This document shows positions 29,672-37,840 of a DNA stretch of 64,000 nucleotides, in pieces; position 1 is the stretch's first letter; each line of letters begins with the position of its first letter. The stretch spans positions 706,001-770,000 of the forward strand of contig NZ_CP094351.1 in assembly GCF_022807995.1 (NCBI RefSeq). Direction: 5' to 3'. Both the position numbers and the translations under genes were made by a program. This DNA comes from Pseudomonas orientalis (lineage in GTDB: Bacteria > Pseudomonadota > Gammaproteobacteria > Pseudomonadales > Pseudomonadaceae). A model generated the notes under the pieces. It was not told the DNA's origin. It saw nothing but the letters and a program-made list of their open reading frames with translations, and made no database searches.

Positions 29672-30381
29672 CAATTCCTCGGGTTGCGGGTGGCGTCATT
29701 GACGGTGGCAATCTGACCCTTGGCCTTGACGCTTGACGCCTTGAGTTTCTCGGCGCGGGCCTGGGCCTGGGTGACGTGTTCGGGGCTCAGTCCCATCTGG
29801 CTGACCACCTGCGCGGCCTGCTTCCAGTTGTCCTGGTAGATCAACAGCGTCACCAGATTGATGGCCGCCAGTGGATCGCTCTGCTTGAGTTCCATGGCGG
29901 TCATGAATTCAAAACGTGCATCTTCCAGGCGCAGTTGATTGAGGTACACCACGCCCAGGTCATTGCGGATTTTCTCGTCGGTGGGCGCCAGCCGTGCCGC
30001 GCGCTGCAAGTGGGCCATGGCCAGGCTGTCGTCACCTTTGGCCGAGGCCAGTTGCCCCAGGCCATGTTCGCCTTCGGCGGCCATGCAGGTGCCGAGCAGG
30101 CTGCGGTAGAGGGGCTCGGCGTTGCGCCCGAGCAAGCGATACGCCTTGGCCTGGCGCAGGCGCACCTGGGGCAGACTGGCCGGCAGGCTGTGCAGGTTGG
30201 CCAGGCTGGCGTGCAGTTTGCCGTCGTTGGCCATTTCATCGGCCAGGTTCAACGAAAGTTCCTGTTCGGCGCTGGGCTTGGGGCAACTGCCGGAGCCTGT
30301 CAGGGCGCTCCAGGGGGTTTGGCCATAGGTGGCGCAACCACCGAGCAGCAACAGGCTCAAACCGGCGATCAAGGCTTTCAT
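29671..30381 (-). CDS. tadD: TadD tetratricopeptide lipoprotein
   Basis: Outer-membrane-associated lipoprotein that helps assemble the RcpA secretin and the Tad pilus in related systems. The 236-residue protein has a signal peptide with lipobox LGGC (C16). TPR-like helical repeats include AMAHLQRAARLAPTDEKIRNDLG and a second copy around DARFEFMTAMELKQSDPLA. It lies 10 bases downstream of tadC in the operon. Confidence 0.93.
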   Translation of the reverse strand: MKALIAGLSLLLLGGCATYGQTPWSALTGSGSCPKPSAEQELSLNLADEMANDGKLHASLANLHSLPASLPQVRLRQAKAYRLLGRNAEPLYRSLLGTCMAAEGEHGLGQLASAKGDDSLAMAHLQRAARLAPTDEKIRNDLGVVYLNQLRLEDARFEFMTAMELKQSDPLAAINLVTLLIYQDNWKQAAQVVSQMGLSPEHVTQAQARAEKLKASSVKAKGQIATVNDATRNPRN

Positions 30382-30391
30382 CGAGTATTCC

Positions 30392-31285
30392 TCATAAGTT
30401 ACTCAAGGCCCGGGTGATGCCGATGAATGCCGGCCCCCCGAGCACGATCAGCAAGGCGGGAAACAGAAACACCATCATCACCACCGACATCTTCGCCGAC
30501 ATTTTCGACACAAATTCCTGGATGCGGGTCAGGCGCCGGTCGTCGAGCAATTGCTTGAGCGCCAGCAACGACTTCATCGCGCCGCCGCCCTGGTGGATCA
30601 GTTGCTGGAGGATGATGCTGGTGTCAGTGAACTCATCCACGGCCAGCAGCCTGGCGGTCTTGCCCAGCTCTTCACCGAGCTCAAGGCCTGAGTCGACCCG
30701 GTTCAGGATCAGCCGTAATTCATGGGTCAGCACCGGCAGCAGGCGTTGCGCTTCGATGCTCAATACGCGCAACGCCTGTTCGACCGCCATGCCCGATTCG
30801 AACAGGATGCGCAGCAGCGGAATGAACGTCGATACCTCCTGGGCGACGCGCTGCTGGCGGGCCTTGGCCGCGCTGGCCAGGATGCGCTTGGGCAACAGAT
30901 AGCCGATGCCCAGCGCGATCAGAGGCACCAGCCACGGCGAGTCACCCTTGGGAAACAGCACCTGCTGAGTGGTCAGGGTGACGATCAACAGCAGGACCGG
31001 CGTGCCGATCTGGAAGGCGGCGAACATCGAGCGCTGGCTGGCTTTGCGCCAACCCACGCGGTTGAGCAGCGTCTGGGTTTCGTTGTCCAGGCTGACCGAA
31101 CGTTGCGCCAGCGGGCTGTTGCCCAACTGCCGCATCATCGCACCGAGGCGATGTTCGCGGCCCATCCGGCCTTGCAGGCGCTGGGCGACCAGGCGCTGAC
31201 CACGCCGATCTTTGATCAGGTTGGCCAGCACCAGTGCCAGGGCGGCCAGGAACAACACGGCGCTGATCAGCAATGAAATAGCCAT
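30392..31285 (-). CDS. tadC: TadC inner-membrane platform protein
   Basis: One of two GspF-type platform proteins that link the TadA ATPase to pilin polymerisation. The 297-residue protein has an N-terminal membrane segment (MAISLLISAVLFLAALALVL), a second near 95-125, and a C-terminal pair at about 245-290. Between them is the T2SSF domain (FESGMAVEQALRVLS...LILNRVDSGLELGEEL). It follows tadB with a one-base gap. Confidence 0.94.
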   Translation of the reverse strand: MAISLLISAVLFLAALALVLANLIKDRRGQRLVAQRLQGRMGREHRLGAMMRQLGNSPLAQRSVSLDNETQTLLNRVGWRKASQRSMFAAFQIGTPVLLLIVTLTTQQVLFPKGDSPWLVPLIALGIGYLLPKRILASAAKARQQRVAQEVSTFIPLLRILFESGMAVEQALRVLSIEAQRLLPVLTHELRLILNRVDSGLELGEELGKTARLLAVDEFTDTSIILQQLIHQGGGAMKSLLALKQLLDDRRLTRIQEFVSKMSAKMSVVMMVFLFPALLIVLGGPAFIGITRALSNL

Positions 31286-31286
31286 C

Positions 31287-32168
31287 TCATACGCTCCGCA
31301 ACATGCGCCACAGGGTGAAGCAACCGAGCACCTGCATGATCAGGGCGACGAACAACAGCACGCGACCGGTGCCGTCGTTCCACATGGTCATCAGGTAGGC
31401 CGGATTGACCGCCAGGAAATAGCCCACCATCGAAATGGGCAACGCGGTGAGTACGTAGGCGGTCACCCGGGTTTCGCCGGTCAGGGCGCGCAGCTGGCGC
31501 GCGGCTTGCTCGCGCTCGCGGATCATCTTGATCAGGTTTTCCAACAGCTCGCTGGCATTGCCGCCGTAGCGGTGATTGACCTTCAAGCCCAACGCGAACA
31601 ACCGGAACTCGTCGCGCTCGTAAAACTCGGCAAAATCGTGGGCGGACTCCGGCAGGCTGACCCCCAGATGCACGTTGCGCCGAACCCGGCCCATGGCTTT
31701 TTTCAGCGGGTCTTGGGCCACCTCGATACCGCCCAGCACCGCATCGGCCAGGGTGCGCCCGGCCTTGAGGCTGCGCACGGTGTGGTCGAGCAACGGCGGC
31801 AATTGTTCGATCATGCGTTTGATCCGGCGTTGATAACGCCAGGCGATGTACAGGCGCAGCAGCACGGGCGGCAACAGCAGCATCACCAGCAGGCCAAGCC
31901 AGCCGGCGACGATCAACCCCAGCACCACGCCCAGGCCCCAGGCGGTCAGCCACAGCCCCAGGTTGTCACTGGGTTTGCCCAGGCCGGCGCGCAGGAACAT
32001 GCGCTCCACGCCGCTCCAGGAATCGCTTTCTTCGACGAGCTGCGGCTGGCCTTCGGCGAGGCGGACCAGTACACGTTCGGTCCGGGCGCGGCGCAAGCCG
32101 TTCTGGAATGAGCGGACCGACAGGCCGATCAGGATCAGGCAAATGCACAGCAGGATGGCCCCGGTCAT
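31287..32168 (-). CDS. tadB: TadB inner-membrane platform protein
   Basis: Second GspF-type platform protein of the Tad machine. The 293-residue protein has an N-terminal membrane helix, a hydrophobic central pair (about 75-110) and the T2SSF domain with LLDHTVRSLKAGRTLADAV, then two C-terminal membrane helices. TadB and TadC usually act as a heteromeric platform. It lies 19 bases behind tadA, and the tadC start follows directly. Confidence 0.94.
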   Translation of the reverse strand: MTGAILLCICLILIGLSVRSFQNGLRRARTERVLVRLAEGQPQLVEESDSWSGVERMFLRAGLGKPSDNLGLWLTAWGLGVVLGLIVAGWLGLLVMLLLPPVLLRLYIAWRYQRRIKRMIEQLPPLLDHTVRSLKAGRTLADAVLGGIEVAQDPLKKAMGRVRRNVHLGVSLPESAHDFAEFYERDEFRLFALGLKVNHRYGGNASELLENLIKMIREREQAARQLRALTGETRVTAYVLTALPISMVGYFLAVNPAYLMTMWNDGTGRVLLFVALIMQVLGCFTLWRMLRSV

Positions 32169-32187
32169 GCTCGACTCCTCTCCAAGG

Positions 32188-33450
32188 CTAGGCCGATTCG
32201 CGGCGCAGTTTTTCGCCGGCCGGGTTGATCGCTTCGCGCACGAAGCCGAAGCCGGTACGCCGGTCGTGACGGAACAGCGTGTTGGTCACGTACACGTCTT
32301 CGCGGATGCCCACCACTTCGACCACTTCGCTGACGCAACGACGACCGTCCGGCAGGCGGGTCAACTGCACCACCACATCCAACGCCGCGCAGATCATCTG
32401 GCGCAGGGTCTTTTCCGCGACCACCCGGCCGGTCAGGCCCACCAGGGTTTCCAGGCGCAGCAGGGCATCGGCGGCATTGTTGGCGTGCACAGTACTCATG
32501 GAACCGTCGTGGCCGGTGTTCATCGCGGTAAGTACATCGATCACTTCCACGCCGCGAATTTCGCCGAGAATGATGCGGTCGGGGCGCATGCGCAGGGCGT
32601 TGCGGATCAGGTCGCTGGCCTTGACCTCGCCATGGCCCTCGGCATTGGGCGGGCGGGTTTCCAGGCGTACCACATGGGGATGGCCCAGTTGCAGTTCGGC
32701 CACGTCTTCGATGGTGACCAGGCGCTCATGGGGGTTGATCAGCTGGCTGAGAATATTCAGCAGCGTGGTTTTGCCGGTGCCGGTCCCGCCGCTGATGAGG
32801 ATGTTGCAACGCTTGCCCACCGCTTCCTGGAAGAAATCGAAGATGTTCTGGTCGATGGTCTGCATGGCTACCAGGTCGCTGCTTTTAAGCATGTCCTTGC
32901 GAAATTTTCGAATCGACAGGCACGGCCCGTCCAAGGCAATCGGCGGGATGATCGCATTGACCCGGCTGCCATCGGGCAAGCGCGCGTCGACCATCGGCGA
33001 CGACTCATCCAGGCGCCTCCCCAGTGGCGCGAGAATGCGTTGCATGACGCGCTCCACATGGTGCGCATCAATAAAACGCAGGTCGCTCTGGTGCAGCAGG
33101 CCGTCACGCTCGATAAACACCCGGTGCGGGCCGTTGACCAGGATTTCGGTGACGGACGGGTCGCGCAGCAGCACCTCCAGCGGGCCGAAACCGGTCAGTT
33201 CGTCGACGATTTCTTCGGCCAGGCGCTCCATCTCGTAGCGCGAGATCGCCAGGTGCATGCGGTTGATGTACTCGGCGACCTTGTCGATGACAAATTGCGC
33301 CAGCGACTGGCGCGAGCCTTCCAGCAGGTTTTTCCCCGACTCTTCGATGGCATCGATGATGTAGCGATGCAGCACCAGTTTCAGGCCGTCGTGGTCGGTG
33401 TTGCCGCCCAGGCCTCGCGCGGGGGCGCCGAAGAGTTTTTCGCTGCTCAT
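32188..33450 (-). CDS. tadA: TadA pilus-assembly ATPase
   Basis: Hexameric secretion ATPase that powers Flp pilus polymerisation, and in other systems retraction as well. The 420-residue protein has a long N-terminal domain and Walker A GGTGTGKT (K227). It also has an Asp box, Walker B (RIILGEIRGVE) and the His-box STVHANNA, the normal set for the TadA/VirB11 family. Its start overlaps the tadZ stop (ATGA). Confidence 0.96.
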   Translation of the reverse strand: MSSEKLFGAPARGLGGNTDHDGLKLVLHRYIIDAIEESGKNLLEGSRQSLAQFVIDKVAEYINRMHLAISRYEMERLAEEIVDELTGFGPLEVLLRDPSVTEILVNGPHRVFIERDGLLHQSDLRFIDAHHVERVMQRILAPLGRRLDESSPMVDARLPDGSRVNAIIPPIALDGPCLSIRKFRKDMLKSSDLVAMQTIDQNIFDFFQEAVGKRCNILISGGTGTGKTTLLNILSQLINPHERLVTIEDVAELQLGHPHVVRLETRPPNAEGHGEVKASDLIRNALRMRPDRIILGEIRGVEVIDVLTAMNTGHDGSMSTVHANNAADALLRLETLVGLTGRVVAEKTLRQMICAALDVVVQLTRLPDGRRCVSEVVEVVGIREDVYVTNTLFRHDRRTGFGFVREAINPAGEKLRRESA

Positions 33451-34643
33451 TTATCGGCTCCCAACAAGCGCTCCAGCCAGCGGCTGGGCGATTTCCGGTT
33501 GGCGTCTTCCAAACGTTTGGCCAGGCGCTCGCCCAGGGTTTTGAGCGCTTGAGTCAGGGCTTCGCGCGGTGTCAGCGCAAACAGGGTTTGTCCCTGGTTC
33601 TTGGCGTTCAACCGTACCTCCGGACTCAGTGGCAACACAGCAATCACTTCCAGGCCGAAGCTTTTGCTCAGGGCGTCGGCGTTAGGCGCGCAGCTTTTGA
33701 TGTAGCGATCCACCAGCAGCCAGGCATGGTCGAGCTTCATGCCTTTTTCGCGCCACAGGCTCAGTACGGCGAGGTTGCGCCGGCACTCCAGTACGTTCTG
33801 ATCGGTGCACCACAGCAGCTTGTCGCAGTGGCTGACAAAGGTGCGCACGGCTTCGCTGTCCGGCTGGCCGGCAAGGTTCACCACAATGTGCTGGAAGTGT
33901 TGGCGCAGCGCGCTGAGCAGCATGTAGAGCTCGGCGGCGCTGGTGCGCTCCAGCGGCTCATCGTTGGGCGCGTAGGCGAGAATGCGCAGGCCGGCTTCGG
34001 CCGAGGTAAAGGCGCTGTTGATCAGGGTGGTGTCCAGCCGTCTCAGGTGGCGCAGCGCATCGCCGAAGTTGAACGAGCTTTCCAGGCCCAGCAGCGCCAG
34101 GCTGTCACCGCGTGGCAGGCCCAGGTCGAGCAACAATGTCTGCTGGCCGCTGTTTTGCACCACCAGCGCCAGGTGGCTGGTGAGCAGTGCGCCATCGGAA
34201 GTGCTCTGAGTGCCGTAGAGCACCGAGAGGCCGCCCAGTTGCGTGTTGGTTGCGACCGGCGGCAGACGCTTGCTCAGGCGACGTACCAGGCCGGCGACTT
34301 CGCTGGAGCGTGAGCCGTAGGCGACGAAATCCCGCGCCCCGGCGCGCATGGCATTGAGCACCAACTGGTTGTCCATGCCGTCACCGAGGGCGACGATGGC
34401 CAGCATCGGCTTGGCTTCCAGCGCGCCTTCGATCAGCGCGCTCTGGGCCACCAGGTGCTCGCGGTCAAGGCCGATGAACACCAGGCTGGCGAAGGTCACA
34501 TCGACCAGCGCCAGCAATTCATCGAGCGTGCCGCTACCGGCGCTGACCACTTGGCCCAGGGGCGCCAGGGCGCCCTGCAGCCACTCCAGGTCGGTGGTGT
34601 TGCGGGTGATTGCCAGGAACGTCTGGCTCAGGCTATCGCTCAT
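33447..34643 (-). CDS. tadZ: TadZ/CpaE-like localisation protein
   Basis: Atypical ParA/MinD relative that places the Tad machine in the cell. The 398-residue protein has a receiver-like N-terminal domain (about 8-130) without a clear phospho-Asp set. The ATPase-like domain has a P-loop region reading YGTQSTSDGALLTS, which lacks the invariant Walker A lysines, so nucleotide hydrolysis is doubtful. It overlaps rcpA upstream and tadA downstream by 4 bases each, indicating tight coupling. Confidence 0.9.
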   Translation of the reverse strand: MSDSLSQTFLAITRNTTDLEWLQGALAPLGQVVSAGSGTLDELLALVDVTFASLVFIGLDREHLVAQSALIEGALEAKPMLAIVALGDGMDNQLVLNAMRAGARDFVAYGSRSSEVAGLVRRLSKRLPPVATNTQLGGLSVLYGTQSTSDGALLTSHLALVVQNSGQQTLLLDLGLPRGDSLALLGLESSFNFGDALRHLRRLDTTLINSAFTSAEAGLRILAYAPNDEPLERTSAAELYMLLSALRQHFQHIVVNLAGQPDSEAVRTFVSHCDKLLWCTDQNVLECRRNLAVLSLWREKGMKLDHAWLLVDRYIKSCAPNADALSKSFGLEVIAVLPLSPEVRLNAKNQGQTLFALTPREALTQALKTLGERLAKRLEDANRKSPSRWLERLLGADK

Positions 34644-35860
34644 TGGGACAGCCCGTTGAGCCGGTCGAAATTGCCATTTTCCAGGAAGAACAGCCGGTAC
34701 CAGTTCGGGTCGTAGTTGCGCATTTTTTCACCAGGCAACGATGGCAACCGGGCGTTGGCCGCCAGCGGTTGCACCAGATGCGGCGTGACGATCATCAGCA
34801 GCTCCTTGTCTTCGCGCCTGACCGAGGAATCGCGAAAGAACGCCCCCAGGATCGGGATGTCACCCAAACCCGGGAACTTGCCGATGTTGGTGGTGGTGTT
34901 GCTGCTGATCAGGCCGCTGATCACAAAGCTTTCGCCATCGGCCAGGGACACGCTGGTATCGGTGCGGCGGATGGTCAGGGCCGGCACGCGGATATTTTCG
35001 ATGACCACGGCGTTGGTGTAGTCGAGTTCACTGACCTCCGGCGCCACCTTGAGGGAAATACGGTTGCGGTCGATCACGGTCGGGGTGAGGGTCAGGCGGA
35101 TGCCGAATTCCTTGTATTCGATCGTGATGGTGTCGCTGCCGCTGCTCGGTACTGGCACCGGTATTTCACCCCCGGCGAGAAAGGTTGCGCTTTGTCCGCT
35201 CATGGCCACCAGGCTTGGCCGGGCGAGGGTGTAGGCGAAGCCGCTGCTTTCCAGGGCATTGATCATCGCCGAGACGCGCCCACCGCCAAAGCCGATATTG
35301 AAGTTGTCCGCGCTCACCGGCAGTTTGAAGGTGCTGGGTGTGGGGAACAGCAAGTTCGGGCTGCCCAGGAAAAAGTTGTTGCCGATGCCGAGGATCTTGG
35401 TGCTGGCCTCCTTGAGTTTGGTACGGCTGACTTCGACGAAGCGGATGTCGGTCTGTACCTGGCTGGGCAGCAGCGGATCATCGGCTGGCGACAGCGACAG
35501 ACTGGTCAGGGCGGTATTGGCCTTGCCCTTGACGAAAACCATGCTCTGGCGCGGGGTGGTCGAGCAGGCGGTCCAGACCATCAGGCTGGTGGTGCCGGGG
35601 CCGACGCCGGTGAGCAGGAAGGCCCGGTCGCCATTGAGATGAACGTCGGCGATTTTCGGATCGCCAATGGCCAGGCGCGTGATCGCCACGGGCGATTGCA
35701 GTTCCTGTTGCAGGCCCTCGCCAACCGACAACGCGGCGGGCAGTTGTGCAAGGCTGGCGCAATTGCCCTGAGCGGCCACGGCCAGGCTCATGGACAGGTG
35801 CGAGAGCAGCAGGGCACAGGCGATTTTCAGCGTGAACACCGGTACGAAACATCGGCTCAT
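34640..35860 (-). CDS. rcpA: RcpA outer-membrane secretin of the Flp pilus
   Basis: Forms the outer-membrane channel for Flp pili. The 406-residue protein has a signal peptide and a BON-like/N-terminal domain (RLAIGDPKIADVHLNGDRAFLLTG). The secretin domain includes VPSSGSDTITIEYKEFGIRL and the C-terminal ESFVISGLIS and PGLGDIPILGAFFR motifs. The ATG at 35860 is preferred because AAGGA lies 8 bases before it; the ATG at 35869 touches that site. It lies 15 bases behind rcpC. Confidence 0.95.
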   Translation of the reverse strand: MSRCFVPVFTLKIACALLLSHLSMSLAVAAQGNCASLAQLPAALSVGEGLQQELQSPVAITRLAIGDPKIADVHLNGDRAFLLTGVGPGTTSLMVWTACSTTPRQSMVFVKGKANTALTSLSLSPADDPLLPSQVQTDIRFVEVSRTKLKEASTKILGIGNNFFLGSPNLLFPTPSTFKLPVSADNFNIGFGGGRVSAMINALESSGFAYTLARPSLVAMSGQSATFLAGGEIPVPVPSSGSDTITIEYKEFGIRLTLTPTVIDRNRISLKVAPEVSELDYTNAVVIENIRVPALTIRRTDTSVSLADGESFVISGLISSNTTTNIGKFPGLGDIPILGAFFRDSSVRREDKELLMIVTPHLVQPLAANARLPSLPGEKMRNYDPNWYRLFFLENGNFDRLNGLSQ

Positions 35861-35875
35861 GCACAGCATCCTTGT

Positions 35876-36805
35876 TCAGTCGGGTGTTTGTTGGGTTGCT
35901 TGATTGCCACGGATCACCTCGACACCGGCCCGGCGCGGTGCACTGCTCTGGGCCACTTTCCTGGGGGCCTGGGTGAAGGCCAATTGCGTGAACTGATAAA
36001 GGTCGCGGTTAGCGTTCTGCAGGTTGCCCGGCGCATCGCCTTCGCCGGCCCAGTAGCGGCTCAGCAAGCGTTCGTCGGCGCTGCGCACGGCCAGGCGCAA
36101 GGTGCCGGCCTGGGTGGCCAGCATCAGCCGGCTGAGCAATTGTTCGGGCACGGCCAGCACCACCGTGCGCGATGAGGCTTGGCGTTGGGCTCTCTCTTCG
36201 GCGGTGAGCACGCGAGGGGAGGCCGGCGTGCCGTCGTTGGTCAGGCCCATCTGGTCACCGACACTGAGCAGGCGTATGGCGGGGATCACCACTTGGGCCG
36301 ATTGTTCAAGGTTGGCGGCGTCCTGGCGCAGGTACAGCAGCACGTCCACATAGTCGCCGGGACTCAACTGGCCGGCGGCGCCAATCACTTCATCGACGGC
36401 GACGGCCAGGGCGCGTTCATCGGCACGGATCATGCGCGCCAGCGGCCCACCGGGGGTGAAGCTTTCGTCGTTCAACCAACTGCCGGCGCTGAGTGCGCGC
36501 CACGGTGTACGGCCGATGGCCTGCTCGACACTGCTCAGACTGCCCGCCGGTGCCGTGCGCAGTTTTTCGAGGCTCAGATCAGCGGCAACCAGGGCGACGA
36601 AGGGGGGCACATCGTGGGCCAGGACGACGACCGATTGACGGGTCTGGTCTTCTACCACGGCAACGGCTTGTTCGGCGGGAGCTGCTGCGGGTGGCGGTGG
36701 CGGCGCCGGGGTGGGCTCACGGCTGAGGACCAATCCCCAATAACCGGCAAACAGCGCACCGACCAGTAACACACCGGCCAATACCATGCTCAGACGCGTG
36801 TTCAT
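35876..36805 (-). CDS. rcpC: RcpC/CpaB pilus assembly protein
   Basis: Periplasmic partner of the secretin. The 309-residue protein has one N-terminal membrane anchor (LSMVLAGVLLVGALFAGYW) and a Pro/Ala-rich tether. A SAF/CpaB domain (VVLAHDVPPFVALVAADLSLEKL, then LNDESFTPGGPLARMIRADERALAV) and a C-terminal region follow. A GGAGAG site precedes the ATG. It is the first gene of the rcpC-rcpA-tadZ-tadA-tadB-tadC-tadD-DUF3613 operon and diverges from flp. Confidence 0.93.
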   Translation of the reverse strand: MNTRLSMVLAGVLLVGALFAGYWGLVLSREPTPAPPPPPAAAPAEQAVAVVEDQTRQSVVVLAHDVPPFVALVAADLSLEKLRTAPAGSLSSVEQAIGRTPWRALSAGSWLNDESFTPGGPLARMIRADERALAVAVDEVIGAAGQLSPGDYVDVLLYLRQDAANLEQSAQVVIPAIRLLSVGDQMGLTNDGTPASPRVLTAEERAQRQASSRTVVLAVPEQLLSRLMLATQAGTLRLAVRSADERLLSRYWAGEGDAPGNLQNANRDLYQFTQLAFTQAPRKVAQSSAPRRAGVEVIRGNQATQQTPD

Positions 36806-37135
36806 GACGGCTCTCCATTTCCTGCTACACCACAGCCTGACTATCCAGCAGGCTCACGTCGCAGCCTGGCTGCTATGAACAGTGACTAACTATTTCGCTA
36901 TTTGACGGTAGTTCAGCTAGGACGAAATGCCATTACTGACGGAAAGATTTCTTAGGGCTGTAGGCTGATTCCTTTGAAAAGCGCGCATTTACGGCGTCAG
37001 AAAAGCACCTACTACTTTATGACTAATCAGTTCTTACAGTTGTGAGGCCGGGCTTTGTTGGCAATGCTCAAGTGGCACATCGCAATTACCGTGCGGTACC
37101 GGAATTAAGGCGCCAATCGCCTGAGGAGAAGTGTT
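36806..37135. promoter_or_regulatory. Divergent control region between rcpC and flp
   Basis: 330 AT-richer bases that must hold the promoters of both the tad operon and flp. TGACGG occurs at 36903-36908 and 36937-36942 and the inverted CGTCA at 36995-36999, candidates for regulator binding. A perfect 8-base palindrome CGGTACCG lies at 37094-37101. A hairpin AGGCG-CCAAT-CGCCT at 37108-37122 abuts the flp ribosome site GAGGAG at 37123-37128. No sigma-54 promoter pattern was seen. That PprB acts here is an inference from P. aeruginosa. Confidence 0.55.
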
Positions 37136-37327
37136 ATGGTCCTTGCTCTGCTGATGAAGCTTTACGTTCAACTTCAATTGTTGTTTCATCGTAAAGACGG
37201 CGCGACAGCAATCGAATACCTCATTCTTGTGGCGATTGTAGCGCTGGTGATACTCGCCGCCGGGACAACGCTGGGGCCGCAGATCACTGCCTTCTTTACC
37301 AGGATCGGTACAGCAATTTCCTCTTGA
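37136..37327 (+). CDS. flp: Flp type IVb major pilin
   Basis: Subunit of the Flp pilus. The 63-residue prepilin has a leader ending RKDG and the mature start ATAIEYLILVAIVALVILAA: cleavage after G22, Glu at +5 (E27) followed by Tyr, the hallmark of the Flp subfamily. FppA, encoded 9 kb away in the same locus, is the expected processing enzyme. A strong GAGGAG site precedes the ATG. It diverges from the tad operon and is followed by a receiver-domain gene 31 bases on. Confidence 0.96.
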   Translation: MVLALLMKLYVQLQLLFHRKDGATAIEYLILVAIVALVILAAGTTLGPQITAFFTRIGTAISS

Positions 37328-37358
37328 GTTCCCGTTGTTGATTGGTCAGGACGTGCCC

Positions 37359-37784
37359 ATGAATGTTGCTGCATCTCCAAGCCAACTAACCCGCCAGCAA
37401 ATCCTGCTGGTGGACGACGAAGAGGATGCCCTCGTTGAACTGGCGGAGTCGCTGGAGAACGAGGGCTTCGTTTGTTTTACCGCCACCTCCGTGACATTCG
37501 CCCTGCAGGAACTCACCCTGCACCCCGATATCGCCCTGGTCATCACTGACCTGCGCATGCCCGAGGAAAGCGGTATCTCCCTGATCAAGCGCCTGCGCGA
37601 ACACACCTCACGTTCCCACCTGCCGGTGATCGTGATGTCCGGCCATGCCGAGATGGATGATGTGAGCGATATGCTGCGCCTGCAGGTGCTGGACTTGTTT
37701 CGCAAGCCCATCTACCTCGCACGACTGCTCGATACGCTCAACAGTTTGTTTCCCCTTGCCGCAGCTACAAGTCTCAAGCGTTAA
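37359..37784 (+). CDS. Stand-alone receiver-domain protein downstream of flp
   Basis: A 141-residue single-domain response regulator. The acidic pair is in LLVDDEED (D19/D20), the phosphoacceptor is D64 in ITDLRMPEESG, the Ser switch is in VIVMSGH and the Lys is K116 in FRKPI. No output domain follows. The ATG at 37359 is preferred over an upstream TTG because AGGAC precedes it. The close co-directional spacing to flp suggests joint transcription and a role in pilus control, but the partner kinase is unknown. Confidence 0.88.
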   Translation: MNVAASPSQLTRQQILLVDDEEDALVELAESLENEGFVCFTATSVTFALQELTLHPDIALVITDLRMPEESGISLIKRLREHTSRSHLPVIVMSGHAEMDDVSDMLRLQVLDLFRKPIYLARLLDTLNSLFPLAAATSLKR

Positions 37785-37840
37785 GCGACAAATGGCATTC
37801 CCCCTCTGGTGACTCAACGCTTGCAGCGTGTAGCTGTGGT

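Noticed and set aside
31846..36175. Long plus-strand frames opposite tadB, tadA, tadZ and rcpA
   Set aside because: All overlap well-supported tad genes with tight operon spacing; codon-bias shadows.
37070..37090. TGGCAC at 37073 as a sigma-54 promoter of flp
   Set aside because: The GC of the -12 element is missing at the required distance.
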